Shown here: one piece after another, positions 45,655 through 57,879 of the stretch | How positions within the stretch are numbered: the stretch's first letter is position 1 | Layout of the letters: each line of letters begins with the position of its first letter | Source: Coenobita brevimanus | Lineage: Eukaryota; Arthropoda; Malacostraca; Decapoda; Coenobitidae | Reading direction: 5' to 3' | Assembly (NCBI GenBank): GCA_032717465.1 | Contig: CM064632.1 | Coordinates: 25,650,915 to 25,714,914, forward strand | Length of the DNA: 64,000 nt | The notes under the pieces: model-generated | Databases searched by the model: none | What the model was told of the DNA's origin: nothing | Seen by the model: the letters and a program-made list of their open reading frames with translations, nothing else | Made by a program: the position numbers and the translations under genes

Positions 45655-48600
45655 TCTATCTATCTGTCTATAGCCCGACGCCGTAATCCCGCAAAGGGTG
45701 GCCGCAGACAAAACGCCTCCAAGTCGCTCTGTCACCCACCATTTGACTACCCTCCCCCCAACTCACCCCCCCCCTCCCTCATATACCTCTCAACTCCATC
45801 CCTTCACCTCATCCTCGGTCTACCTCTCCCTCTCCCTCTCTCTCCCTCCACCTCACCTACATACACCCTCATAGTCAGTCTTTCATTCTCCATTCTCTTC
45901 ACATGTCCAAACTACCTCAGTGTATTTCTCCTAATCTTCTCAACCACATCCACATCCACCCCACAGCGTTCCTTCACTTCTTCATTCGTCAACCTGTCCC
46001 TCCACGTCACTCCACATGCTCCTCTCAAGTAACTCATTTCCACTGCTCTCACTCTTGACTTGTTCCCCTCTTGCAAGGTCCATGCCTCGCTTCCATACGT
46101 CAGGGTAGGGATCACAATACTATCATGCAGTGACTTCTTAACTTCCATACTCACCTCCCTATTTCTCATCACTGCTTTCAGTGTACCAACAACCTTCCTT
46201 CCCTGCTGTACCCTTTCACGCACTTCATCCCCCAAAGTTCCATCCTTACTCATCACACTACCCAAGTACTTGAATGCACTCACATTCTCCATATCCTCAC
46301 CATCCACCCTCACTGCACACTCTGTGACTTCATTCCTCTCAAACACCATAACTTTACTTTTGTTTACATTAACTTTCAGATTCCTCCTCCTACACACTGT
46401 CCCAAATCCATTCACCAAACCTTGCAACTCCCATTCATCTTCACTCAACAGTACTGTATCATCAGCAAACAGCAACACCGGGAGCTTCCAAATCTCACCC
46501 TCATTCATTAGAGCCACCCCCACATCCACTGCCCTACCCTGCACCTCCTTTACAACCCCATCCATGTATATATTAAACAGCCATGGAGACATCACACAAC
46601 CCTGTTTCAGTCCCACATTGAGATCAAAGAACTCACTCAGCTCACCATCCACTCGCACCGTAACCCTAGCTCCCTCGTACATACTCTTCACAGCACTCAA
46701 CAATTTCCCCTCCACTCCATATATTCTTAATACCTTCCACATACCTTGCCTATCTATTCTGTAATAAGCTTTCTCCAAGTCCATGAAGGCAGCATACACT
46801 TTCCTTCCCTTCTCTAGATACTTCTCCACTAAACATCTTAGAACAAATATCTGATCTACACACCCTTTTCCCTTCCTAAATCCCCCTTGTTCTTCTCCAA
46901 CTAGCTCCTCTGTCATATGCCTAACCCAATCAATGAGTATTCTACCATATATTTTACCAGTCACACTAAGTAGGCAAATACCCCTATGGTTACCACATAC
47001 TTCTCTCTCTCCTTTTCCTTTGTATAAAGGAACAATTATACCTGATTTCCAGTCCTCTGGAACCCTTCCCTCATCCCAAGCGAATCTACACAACTTCCAT
47101 ATCCACTCCACAACAATCTCACCCCCATACCTAAGCATTTCACCAAACACTCCATCAATTCCTGGGGCCTTTCCCAGCTTAATATTCTTCATCGCTTCCA
47201 CTACTTCCGCCCTACTGATCTCTTCCTCCCTCCTCTCATCTCTTCTTCTCCCAGCCATTCCCCAACCACTTATACTCGCACTGCTGTCACTCTCCACATT
47301 CAACAAATCCTCAAAGTGCTCCTTCCATCTCCTCAGTTTCTCTCTCTTCTCCACCAACAATCTATTATTCCTATCTTTCATTCCCCTACTATTTCCCCTT
47401 TCACATTGCCTTACTTTCTTTACCTCCTTCCAAAACAATTTCTTACTCTCCCTCCATTTCACACTCAGATTCCTCCCAAACTCCTCATCCACATTCTTTT
47501 TACTCTCCTTCACCAGTCTCTTAACCTCCCTTCTCCTGCTCACATATACCTCTCTCTTCTCTCTCTCATCTTCTCCCCTACCTCTACTCGCTAACCATTT
47601 ACTATATGCCTTCTTCTTTTGTTCCACAGCTCGTTTCACCTCATCATTCCACCATGCTGTCCCTTGCACACCCTTGCATCTCCTCCTCACTCCACAAACC
47701 GCCTCACACGCTGCGCCTATCTCTTCCGTGAATATCTTACGTACGTCTTCCACCCCTTCCATCTGCTCTAGCTCATACCTTCCCAGTCTTTCTTCCACTA
47801 TGCTCTTATACTCTGTCATTTTCTCACTATCTTGCAATTTCTCCACTCTTCTCACAGGAGTTGCTTCCTCCTGTCTTTCCCTTCGTCTCCTCAACCACTT
47901 TCTTTGCAGCTCTACCTTGGCCATCACTAAATAATGGTCCGATACTCCATTCCCCCACCCTCTCCACACTCTTGCATCCAACACTTGTCTTCTCATTCGC
48001 TCATCCACACACACGTAGTCTATCATTGCCTTTCGTTCAACAAGTTCACCATCCATCTTCCTCATTACTCTCCATGTATACCGGTGGATCATCTTATGCC
48101 GAAAGTAGGTGTTGGCAATTGCCAACCCTTTACAAGCACAGATGTCCACCAAAGCACTTCCATTCCCATCTAAGTCAGCTGGCACACCCCACTGACCAAC
48201 CACTCCATCCACTCGTACATTCCCAACTTTGCCATTCTTGTCTCCAATCAACAGCATTCTCTCGCTCCTCTGAAACTTGTCCATACACACTTCTACACTC
48301 GCCCAAAACTCATCTTTCACTCTTGCCACTTGATCCTCTGTCGGGGCATACACACATACAATCGCCCACGCTTGTATACATACTTTCATCCTCACCCATA
48401 GAATCCTTGCACCCACTGTTCCATACTCTCTTATATTCTCCTTCCACTTCTTGCTTAACATCAGACATACTCCATCTCTTGCCCTCTCATTTTCATTGAC
48501 TCCCGCACATATACCTAAACCATATTCCCATTCTCTCACCCTTTCACCTTCCCATTTAGTTTCAGTCAATCCACATATATCCACTTTTGCATCCTCAAGC

Positions 48601-48850
48601 ACCTGAAGAATCTCTCTCTCTTTCACTTCATCATTCACTCCTCTCACATTCCACGTTCCCACCCTAAGAATGTCCTTCGTCCGTTCCTTAGTCGTCAATG
48701 TATGGTCCGTCCGGGTCCGAGGCGCTTTGTTCGCTTTTTTAGTTAGTTCTTTTTACGGAGTGGGACACTAACCCAGCACCAACCCTTTTAGTCGCCTCGT
48801 ACGACAAGCAGGGATACTGGGGGAGTATTCTTGAAACCCCCCTACCACCC
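45655..48850 (-). mobile_element. RTE-like non-LTR retrotransposon, nearly full length
   Basis: The 3' end, read on the minus strand, is GCGTCGGGCTATAGACAGAT followed by ATAG repeats, as in the 17.25 kb copy. Upstream of the first Met is about 150 bp with TACGAGGCGACTAAAAGGG, taken as the 5' UTR. The exact 5' end and target duplication were not found. Confidence 0.88.
45912..48698 (-). pseudogene. RTE-like endonuclease-reverse transcriptase, one frame to a premature stop
   Basis: 928 residues open from Met at 48698. Endonuclease: VGTWNVRGVND, ICGLTETKWEGE, LLIGDKNGKVGN, GVSDHYLVMAKV. RT: KLGKAPGIDGVFGEML, FMDLEKAYYRIDRQG, VGLKQGCVMSPWLFNIYMDG, catalytic LLFADDTVLLS. The usual second Asp of the LEKAYD motif is Tyr here, although the catalytic Asp (MDL) stays. 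The frame stops at 45912-45914, where Trp of NTLRWFGHV has become TAG; the remaining C-terminal region (GHVKRMENERL) is still readable until a frame change in a GGAGAG-rich run near 45835. Only the C-terminal ~100 residues are lost. Confidence 0.88.
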
Positions 48851-49430
48851 TTAATTTGGCATTAGTTGGTTAATTGATCATGCCTTTCCTGATACCTGGT
48901 GTATATTGTATTTCTCTTGTGTAACTCAGGATCTTTTCCTGGTCCTGGGATTACCTTATGAAAAAATTACTGTTAAACAAACCTTACATTCTTTATTAAC
49001 CAGAAAAAAAAATATATATTAGGGAAAGTGTAGCAATCCTAATAGTTATGTAGCACTGAAAATTAATTCGTAATTCTTCGACCCAAGAACTGGAGCGATG
49101 ATCCTGACCAAAACTGTACACACTGCCATGATAACTTTTATTTTGTATTCGTCCTGTTCCAGATGATTGCCTTCAGAGAGAGAACGCTAATATACGAAAT
49201 AGATAATGAAGGCTGTTTCTGTTTCCTTCTCCCCAGTTCGAAATTTCCCTCTTCTGGTTTTAAAAAGTTTGGAGATGGCACGAATAAAAAAAAAAAAATC
49301 TGGTCTCATTGAGGTAATTTCACTGGCTCGCTTGGTAATATTTCTAGCCTGTTTCATTAATTTCGTTCACCAGTTTCACTGATTAATATTCATTCCTTAT
49401 TATTACGACCTTCACCTGTCTTCGATGCAC
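48851..49430. other. No gene seen
   Basis: Nothing supported; short A runs only. Confidence 0.55.
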
Positions 49431-49434
49431 ACCC

Positions 49435-49507
49435 ATGATGATGGTGATGATGATGATGATGATGATGATGATTACTATTGTATTGTAATTTATTATTATT
49501 TTTATTA

Positions 49508-49552
<45 letters not shown>

Positions 49553-49600
49553 GTAGTAGTAGTAGTAGTAGTAGTAGCAGTAGTGTTAGTAGTAATACTC
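49435..49600. repeat. (GAT)n, (ATT)n, (AGT)n trinucleotide tract
   Basis: Three adjacent trinucleotide repeats. Confidence 0.93.
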
Positions 49601-49851
49601 GTAGTAGTACTGTCGATCTTTGATATATTTCTACAATGCCATTAGTCTCATCCACTTATTCCACTGGTTCATCCACATATCTCATTACTATTGCCTCCAC
49701 ATGGCCTGGCTCCACACTAATTGCTCCACTCTTCCTCCTCAGGTATGTGCTGAAGGTGCTGTACGCCTGATATTCCCTCAGACGGTAAGATGGCGTAACT
49801 TCTTGTAAATGATTTCTTGTGAATTTGCAGGAATGAAATTTACCTTGATAT

Positions 49852-50098
49852 ATTTTGGTCGTATGGAGAGAATGGAGATGAGAGACTGACTAGGAGCGTG
49901 TATGAGTGAGGTGGAAGGGGAGTTAGAAAGTGGGAAACCGAGGATGAGATGAGGGATAGGGATGGAGATGTATATGAATGAGGATGGTGTGAGTTGGAGG
50001 GAGGACAGTCTGCTGGCGGTGGACAGGATGACATGAAGTGGATTTGTTAGTAGCCACCGTCGCCGGGATGAAGGTATGTGGTTGTAGATAGATATATG
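49852..50098 (+). mobile_element. Eroded 3' end of the RTE-like family
   Basis: ATGGAGAGAATGGAGATGAG, AGACTGACTAGGAGCGTGTA, CCGAGGATGAGATGAGGGA, GTGAGTTGGAGGGAGGACAG, AGCCACCGTCGCCGGGATGA and GTAGATAGATA are collinear with 17031-17276. It is much more diverged than the other two copies and carries indels, so it is an older insertion. Confidence 0.8.
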
Positions 50099-50179
50099 GA
50101 TTTATAGGTATATAGATTAACACACTCATGAGCAGAACAATTATATTTTCTTTTTTTCAGCTGAGATAGTTATAAGCAT

Positions 50180-50490
50180 CTAAGGTCCGCGTTCTCGACG
50201 AGTAAAGAAACACCCTGACATCTCTTCCTTACCAATTTTGGAAGGGCAAGCTAGTATCGTTTTGTACATTATTTTTATTCACGACTGGGAAAGAAGCTTC
50301 CTAGCACCTCTTCCTTACCGATTTAGTTTTGGATAGGGCAAGCTTATATCGTTTTGTGCATTATTTTCGCCGAATGTGGTGATATCAGAATGATTTAAGT
50401 AACACAGAAGAGGATGGTAAGGTGCAAAAAAAAAAAAAAATCGCTTAGGAAAAGGTGTTAAGGAGCTTTCACCGGTGAGAATACGAACCC
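50180..50490. mobile_element. Palindromic MITE-like repeat, family A (copy 3, duplicated left arm)
   Basis: The left arm occurs twice: 50188-50275 and 50283-50370, each with CTCTTCCTTACC...TTTTGG then GGGCAAGCT and ATCGTTTTGT. A single right arm follows: AATCGCTTAGGAAAAGGTG, TAAGGAGCTTTCACC, GGTGAGAATACG. Confidence 0.62.
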
Positions 50491-50529
50491 GAGAGTGTTA
50501 ATTCCGTCACTGTTGGCGTGGATATCTGT

Positions 50530-51090
50530 CTGTCGATTATTCCTGTTAATCTATCATTATGTCGACCTGTCTTAATATCTCCCTGTTGACTTGTCTGTCA
50601 GTTTATCTATCTCTATCTATCTGTCTGTCATGTTTATCTATCTATCAGTCTATTTATCTGCCAGTATCCATCTGTCTACCTGTCAGTGTCTATATATCAG
50701 TATCTGCCAGTGTCTGTCCATCTCAGTATATCTGTCTATGTCTCACTATCAGTCTGTCTGAATATCAGTCGCCGATCTGTTTATCTGTCTATCAGTCTGT
50801 GTATCTTTATGTCTGTCTGTTTCTCTGAATATCTCCCTGTCTGTTAGTCTGTTTTCTATCTGTATCCATCTGTTTACCTGTTTGTCTGTCTGTCTGTGTA
50901 TCTGTCTGTCTATCTATCTATCTGTCTGTCTGTCTGAATATCTTCCTGTCTGTCAGTCTACTATCTGTTTGTCTGTCTGTCCATCTGTCTGTCTACCTGT
51001 CGATCAGTATCTGTCTGTGTGAATATCCATCCATCCATCCACCTATCCATCCATCTATCTAACTGTTTGTATCTGTCTGTCTATCTATCT
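50530..51090. repeat. Degenerate TCTG/TATC tetranucleotide array
   Basis: Over 500 bp of mixed CTGT and CTAT units. Open frames rich in Leu/Ser/Cys are artefacts. Confidence 0.92.
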
Positions 51091-51349
51091 ATCATTCCCA
51101 GTTCTTTATTCTGTTATTCACTTGACATATTCCCTGACTGCTCACCTGCAAAGGTTATAATCCTTTCTCCTGTCAGGCATACAGTATATCGTTCCTGTTT
51201 TTTCCTTAATATTTTTATTTTATTTTTCCAACTTCCTCTTTCGTTTTCTTCCGAATAAATGTGTGTGTGTGTGTGGGGGGGGGTAAATTGGGAGTGTGTC
51301 CTCCTGTCTCGTCCACCTCCCTTTCTTTGGGGAAGCAGCCCAGGTATAC

Positions 51350-51525
51350 AGATAGATAGATTTATCGGTCTGGCTTGCTGTCTACCTACCTATCTATCTG
51401 TGTGCTTTCTGTCTATTTGCCTCCCTATATCTATTTTTCTGTCTGTTCGTCTCTCTCTATCTATCTGTGTTTGACGGTCTATCTGTTTACCCCTCCCCCC
51501 CCTCTCTCTCTCTCTCTCTCTCTCC
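51350..51525. repeat. GATA/CTAT and (CT)n
   Basis: Short GATA, CTAT and CT (51504-51524) repeats. Confidence 0.85.
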
Positions 51526-51656
51526 TTGTCTTTAGCTGAGAGAATAATTTTGTTAGTTATAACCTTCTTTTTACAAAACACTCGCGAAAGGACCAACAGG
51601 TCTGTTGCTGTTTGCTTTCCTTTGTACGTCTTTGTTCTCTTTTCCTCCCTCTTTTC

Positions 51657-51738
51657 GTACATACATACATACATACTGTACATACATACATACATACTGT
51701 ACATACATACATACATACTGTACATACATACATACATG
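51657..51738. repeat. 21 bp tandem repeat, about four units
   Basis: Unit CATACATACATACATACTGT plus A, itself a (CATA)n with a CTGTA spacer. Confidence 0.92.
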
Positions 51739-51739
51739 T

Positions 51740-52330
51740 GTGCGTGTGTTTATGTACAATATAAACATACTGTATTTTATTCTCTTAGTATAAATATTTA
51801 CACATTCATTCCACTAAATTCATTCTTTTTTCACCCCATTTGATTTCCTTTATTTTCCTTTTCATTGTCATATCATTCAGTAAATCATCTCTCACCTTCC
51901 TGCACTACATCCATCCCTCTTCCTCTCATGTGTTTGTCATTGTTTAGTTCATCTTCATGTCATTATCTCCATTTTTTTCTCATCTTTTCCTCCCTCAGCG
52001 TGACATTATCGCCTTTTATCACTCATTGATCTCCACTTCCCTCTTTTATCATTCTTTCTTTTTGTCTCCCCTGTTCGTCTTTCTTTCCTTGTCATGGTTA
52101 TTATTGCGTGTTATTTCTTTGTCTTTCATTATTATTTTGGATGATTGGTGATCCAGTGGGTTGCGGCGCTCCAGCCCGATGTGGCTTAGCCTAAGTGGGA
52201 TTAAATTCGTCTTTAATAACTGGAGTGAGAGTCGTGTCGTCTGGCCTGGACGTTACTAATGGGCAGTACAGGATTGGACAGTGTTGAGGACGACGATGGT
52301 GATGCTGGTATTGGAATGTTTTAAATGTTT
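51740..52330. other. No gene seen; SINE-like fragment
   Basis: Around 52144-52200 TTGGTGATCCAGTGGGTTGC and GGCGCTCC resemble the tRNA-like head next to the family E copy at about 23080. Confidence 0.45.
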
Positions 52331-52333
52331 TTG

Positions 52334-52338
<5 letters not shown>

Positions 52339-52412
<74 letters not shown>
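52339..52412. repeat. (CT)n microsatellite
   Basis: About 73 bp of CT. Confidence 0.97.
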
Positions 52413-52417
<5 letters not shown>

Positions 52418-52894
52418 AAAGTACCTTGAAATGTGATAGACTGTAATAGAGCAATAACGTTTAAAAGTCGGTTAAATAAGTACCCAGCCTCTTGTTCCTT
52501 AATTAAACGCGTTCATGGCTGCATAATTAACCTGAATAATTAATCTGGTTGGCTGATTGTTCTTCTCTTGCAGGTCGTGGCTAATACACCAGCAGAATTT
52601 CAGATAAGTTAGTTTCCCTTCACGGATTTAGGTAGAGTTGTATGTAGTTTATTTTCTTTTTAGTCTTTCCGGTGATATATTCATGGCAGGTTTTTTATGC
52701 TGAATGGTGGTCCTTCTTACTTTTCCCTGTCGGTTTCGGTTTCTGCTGGAGGGTTTGGTGGGCGGGGGCGACCTTCTTGCTGTGCTGTCCTTATCTTCAC
52801 CTCATATAATACATATCATAAGCATACTTTTTTTTGTTTTAGCAAATATCCACGAAAGGACCATTACGTCTGTTGCTGTCTACTTTCCTTTGTA

Positions 52895-52897
<3 letters not shown>

Positions 52898-52935
<38 letters not shown>

Positions 52936-53087
52936 CGGTGACCTCAAATGACCCAGATCTGAATTTTGAATCCCCTAAAATCATCCTTGGGTCACCTTGA
53001 TTCAGAATACTATATATACCGATATGCGTCTGGGGGTTTCCGGGACTTGGTTTGGGCGTGATTAAAGGACAAACAAACAACGCGGCT

Positions 53088-53166
<79 letters not shown>
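52898..53166 (+). repeat. (CT)n, family G segment (copy 2), (TA)n
   Basis: CT to 52933; then CCGGTGACCTCAAATGACC, GAATTTTGAATCCCCTAAAA, TCATCCTTGGGTCACCTTGA, TTCAGAATAC, GGGTTTCCGGGACTTGG and GGACAAACAAACAACG, collinear with 42335-42465; then TA from 53092. Confidence 0.75.
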
Positions 53167-53169
<3 letters not shown>

Positions 53170-53170
<1 letters not shown>

Positions 53171-54860
53171 ATAGTGACTACAGAGAGTGACAAGGAAAAC
53201 AGTTGTTTGTTATATGAAAACAAAAGATAACCTAAGCGGAAACTTTAAATAATGGTGTTTCAGGGGAAAACTGAACAACATAAGGTAAGAACCTAGATCT
53301 ATTTTTTATTTTTGTCAAAATGCCTGGACACGTTGCGTTTAAAAGACTGGAGTTCATAAGCAGAGGAAAAATCAGACAAGGGAAGACGTCCATAGAGTTA
53401 ACCATTTGCATACTTGAAGGACTAAGAGAACTAATTGAGAGAGCTCTGGACTATCAGGTAGGGATCAAGATAAGCAGTTTAGAGGTGCAGTGATTATTGA
53501 GGTAGCAGTAAATGGCAGAGAGAGAGAGAGAGAGAGAGAGAGGCGTAAATCTTTAGCTTTCACCCTGCTGAGAAGAGCTGCATGTTGGTGGAACTCCCCC
53601 TCACAAAAAAGCAGTACTCCTCACCGGGTGAATAATTTTCACTGTGCAAAGTCAGCAAGTGTGCCGGGATAAAGAAATTACAGAGTCGGTTTAGCACACT
53701 TAGTCTCCGGGAAGACGTTGTTACAAAGGATGTAAAAGAGAAGGTTATCCCCTTGATATTTAGGGACGATGAAGGTGTATATTGTGGACTGGATATTATT
53801 GTGAGAGGTTCTGACTAGTTAAATGACATAGGAATTGGGTTTTTGATACACTGAATATAATTATGAAGGTTATAGCATTTATTATTGCATTGAGTACTTG
53901 TAGGCCCTCGTCAGCTGAATAAGACTGCGTTGTTATTGTTATTAATGGTAGTAGTAGTAGTAGTAGTAGTAATAGTAGTAGTAGTAGTAATAGTAGTAGG
54001 TTTCCCTGAGACGAGTGAAATTCGTATACCGCCGCCGGTGAGTTATTGCTTCGGCTGTGAAGTGTGATAAGAACATTGTACTCCGCGTACCGTAAGTTTC
54101 TTTTTTTCTTTTCTTTTTTTCTCATGTACCCACGACCGTCAAAAAGGTAAAAATTTATGAAACACAACATTTTTGCGAGACTGAAGAACTGTATATTTCT
54201 TCCAAGTAACGGCAGACAATTTATTTCATGCTAAGAAAACGTGGCCGTGTGTACCCAGGCAGAGGAGAATTTATTAATCCAGTCGCAGGTGGTTGGCTGA
54301 GTCACTTGTGCGATCACTTAACTCTGACGTGAATTTTAAGTAAGTTGCAGGAACACATGGACGCAGCGTCAGTAAGAGCGTGACGGCTCTTGCTCTAAAA
54401 ACGAAGAGCAGCAGGAATGAATGTTGCTACCAGCCTTCCTCCTCCTGCGTCCCTTTACTGATCCTCGGCTCCAAGTAAGAGGAAGCAACATATCGTCATC
54501 GTCGTCGCCTCACATAAAAGTTAATTTACAAAATATATGCCATAACTTTTTGGGATCAAGGCGAAATATTCATCATCATCTTTCTGATCAGCAACACCAG
54601 CAACATCCCAAGGCTACCACCACCACCACCACCACCAATTGCCTCGAATACACGGGGTAGGAGGGATCCAGAGGCAGGAACCAGGTCGTACAAAAGTATG
54701 AGAACTACCAGCATGGCGAGGAAGCCTGCCTTTACGACGGTTGGATGCGCCGATTTCTCCCAAACGAATCCAAACTCAGCTCCATCTTTTCCGAAAGCGA
54801 TAGCCAAAGGGAGCAGTTTCCTTCGCCGATGAGACTGGCTGGAGTTGCTTCTTGCCCTAC
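53170..54860. other. No gene seen; (GA)n and (AGT)n
   Basis: Contains (GA)n at 53517-53541 and (TAG)n at about 53949-53999. No supported exon. Confidence 0.6.
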
Positions 54861-54867
54861 CCCTTCA

Positions 54868-55022
54868 GATTGGCGCCGTATTCGTAAACTTTCTTGAATC
54901 TGGAGGCCGTATTCGTAATCTTTGTTGAGCTTAGGGACCGTATTCATAAACTTTCTTGAGTCTAGGAGTGTCTTAAAAATTCTTGAGTCTAGTGACAGCA
55001 TTCATTAACCTTCTTGAGCCAA
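54868..55022. repeat. Degenerate ~35 bp tandem repeat
   Basis: Four or so units of CCGTATTCATAAACTTTCTT then GAGTCTAGGG with drift. Confidence 0.7.
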
Positions 55023-55120
55023 GGGATCCTAATCTCCACTACTTTGTTATTTATGTTATTGATATCGACATAGTTTGCCTTAATGATATATAAGAGGATA
55101 TTGAGGAACCAGCAAAATAA

Positions 55121-55292
55121 GTGTTGATACGGCCCACCAACTCTCCGAGGTTGGGTAACCTCAAGTGTTGATACGGCCCACCAACTCTCCGAGGCTGGGT
55201 AACCTCAAGTGTTGATACGGCCCACCAACTCTCCGAGGCTGGGTAACCTCAAGTGTTGATACGGCCCACCAACTCTCCGAGGCTGGATAACC
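55121..55292. repeat. 44 bp tandem repeat, four copies
   Basis: Unit GTGTTGATACGGCCCACCAA, CTCTCCGAGGCTGGGTAACC, TCAA; starts at 55121, 55165, 55209 and 55253. Copies are almost identical, so the array is young or homogenised. Confidence 0.96.
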
Positions 55293-56199
55293 TCTTCCTC
55301 CAACTTTCCGTCTCGTCGCTGGCAGATTGAACCGCCCCGCTCGACTCCTCCCACGTGACTCCTTCCTCATTATATTCCTGCTGCCCCCAGGTGATTTTGC
55401 TGAGCTTTAGGGGGGCCTTTCGTCGTGAAGGTGCTAATGAACCCCCCCCCTCCAGGTAAAGAAAATCTCTCCTCTTCTGAATAAAAACAAATAGCGGCAA
55501 CACGAGTATAGGAAAATGACACGTGCTTATAGACAGGAAGATAATATACAGTATATTCGTTCTGAAATAATTTCTTCTATAAAAAAGACCATATGAAAGC
55601 ATGTTATAGAAAGAGTTTAATGAGTTGCAATATAGGCTAATAGTAGCGCGGACCTGATGTATAAAAAGTTTGTCAGGAATCTTGCAACAATTCCTCCCCC
55701 TTTGCAACTTTGCCTCTCGTTGCCTTGAGATTGCACGACCTGACTCATCCCCTGGCCAACTCCCCTGATGTCCCAACTCCCCTGGCGTCGTATTTATAAA
55801 GGATCCTGTTGTTTCTGATGCCAAACTCTTATGGAATCATATTTATTATGGATCCTAAGCAGTTTATATAATGAAAACTCCATAGCAGTGAAGTATTGTA
55901 AAAGAAATACCTGTAATTGGTCACATTTTTTCACTTTTATTCCTACTAGTTGTGAATTGCTTAGTAGCCGTGTGCGTGAACATAATACTATAAACAGGTA
56001 ATCTGCTGCGTACCTGTTGACCTATATACTGTTGGGGTTTTAATCAGGTTACAGGATAAACAAGCATCCATAACAGTTAACTATTATCACAGGCTGTTTT
56101 GGCTTCTGCACTTGATTGTGAAGTGTTTGGTAACTGTATGAATGAAGACAAACACAGCCTGTATACATGCTGTCTTACACACACTTTAAGTGCATGATT

Positions 56200-56202
<3 letters not shown>
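55293..56202. other. No gene seen
   Basis: Nothing supported; a C run at 55441-55450. Confidence 0.55.

Positions 56203-56265
<63 letters not shown>
56203..56265. repeat. (TA)n microsatellite
   Basis: About 63 bp of TA. Confidence 0.97.
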
Positions 56266-56268
<3 letters not shown>

Positions 56269-56788
56269 GGTATATATTACCTGTTACATGTAAAATGTAT
56301 AATATGCAATATATATACGTATTAGACAATACATACAATATATATAAGTACGGAAATGTATGTAAAAAAACATAGATAGATTGATAGATAGATAGATGAT
56401 AGTCCCATGGGCTCAGCAAGCTTTATAAATACGGCCCCACTGACCCTCGACTTCATCTAGTCAGTTTAATGCATAACTTAACCTTAGGAGACTTTATAAA
56501 TACAAGCCTTTAAGCTCTGGACACTTTATGAATACAGCCCTACTGATCTTCGACGTAATCAAGTCTGCGAAATTTTATACCCACGTCCTTGGCCTGGCTG
56601 GAGTGACTGGCCCAGAACTCCACATGGACGCTCGTATCTGTGCATGGAAGTCGTCGGCAGGTTCGCATGAATATACATATTACATGATCTTGGAAGCTGG
56701 TTAATGAGTCGGTAACAGTCAGGTCCATAATTATTAACCCCTTCTTAGTGTAAGGGCCCGAGGCTAGGCTACCATGATCGGTATTGTA

Positions 56789-56994
56789 TAGTCAGCATCA
56801 AAAGTCCTGTCGTTCTCCTGGTTCTTTTTTCCATGGTGTATGAAAATCAGTGTGGTGGATCCGTAGCAACTGATACTGATGACATTGATCTGTGGTCGAA
56901 TACAGTGTTCAGTGTAGGTCGCTCTGATTTAACATACCGGTACTTCCTATGGAGAGAAGACCAAGAGAAACGACAGAACTTTTGATTCCGACTG
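56789..56994. mobile_element. Tc1-like MITE, family F (copy 1)
   Basis: Flanked by TA (56787-56788 and 56995-56996). Left end TAGTCAGCATCAAAAGTCCT; right end in reverse complement CAGTCGGAATCAAAAGTTCT. 206 bp, no transposase. TA duplication and a CAGT...CAAAAGT terminus are typical of Tc1/mariner. Confidence 0.75.
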
Positions 56995-57193
56995 TACATT
57001 TAAGGATAGATGACCGGTCTGCTTCCCTTGATGGCATTATTGGATCAGACTTTGCATACTGATTAAACTCTGATGGTTGAGAGAGAGAGAGAAACAAACA
57101 TATCACGCTCGCTCGCTTGGAGAGTGCAGGTGTAATGAAAATTTTGCTATGTGATTGAAAGGATCTGAGTATTTGTTTATTTGTATACCTGTA

Positions 57194-57196
<3 letters not shown>

Positions 57197-57239
<43 letters not shown>
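57197..57239. repeat. (CT)n microsatellite
   Basis: About 42 bp of CT. Confidence 0.96.
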
Positions 57240-57241
<2 letters not shown>

Positions 57242-57324
57242 CCCTAACACCCATTTTCTCATTACATCCCTAACACCCATTTTCCTGTCCTCTCTTCATT
57301 CACACTTTCCATTCCGTTTTGTGG

Positions 57325-57400
57325 GTGGCGGTGGTGTGATAGGTAGCAAGCCCTTTTTTAAGTGAGAGGATCTGGGTTCGATTCCCTGGCTAAACACGGA
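57325..57400 (+). mobile_element. tRNA-derived SINE-like head
   Basis: A good B-box (GGGTTCGATTCCC at about 57373-57385) about 40 bp after an A-box-like TGATAGGTAGCAAGCC. No full cloverleaf. The body and 3' end are not defined. Confidence 0.45.
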
Positions 57401-57850
57401 CCATTGGGTAGAGTCTCCTTTACGCCAATGTATTCGTACCTACAACTGAAATGGGAACGTGGATGTAAATTTGACGGTTGTGTGTCGCTGTTTGGGGTAA
57501 TGTTTGGTTGGTTGTCTTCGGAATCACACCATCATGATAAGTGTAATTGTTCCTTGCACACAAAATACTGCCGCGCTGTGTTGGGTTAAGTCCCGACATT
57601 TGATCCTTCTACTGAAATGCCTTTCCTCACCAACCAATTCTTCTCCCGCCGCCCTCCTTCCTTCCACTGTCCTGTGCCAAAAAAAAGTATCACCAGCGTA
57701 AGTTAAGACCCCTCACTTGTTTCTCCCACTGAAATTCACTTCCTCACCAACTAATTCTTTCCCTGTCCCCCCTCCTTTCTGCCCCCTTCCACTGTAGTGT
57801 TTGGTGGGTGGGGGTAGTCGTCCTGCTCTACTGTCGTCATCAAATCACAG
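57401..57850. other. No gene seen
   Basis: C/T-rich toward the right; the phrase CTTCCTCACCAACTAATTCT occurs twice in similar form (57622 and 57741), suggesting an old ~120 bp duplication. Confidence 0.5.
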
Positions 57851-57879
57851 ACGTAGGTATCATATATGTCCCCTACTCT

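Noticed and set aside
46060..47934. Long plus-strand frames opposite the RTE-like ORF (also 14436-16758 minus strand)
   Set aside because: They are antisense shadows of a purine-rich coding strand; both copies of the element show the same shadows.
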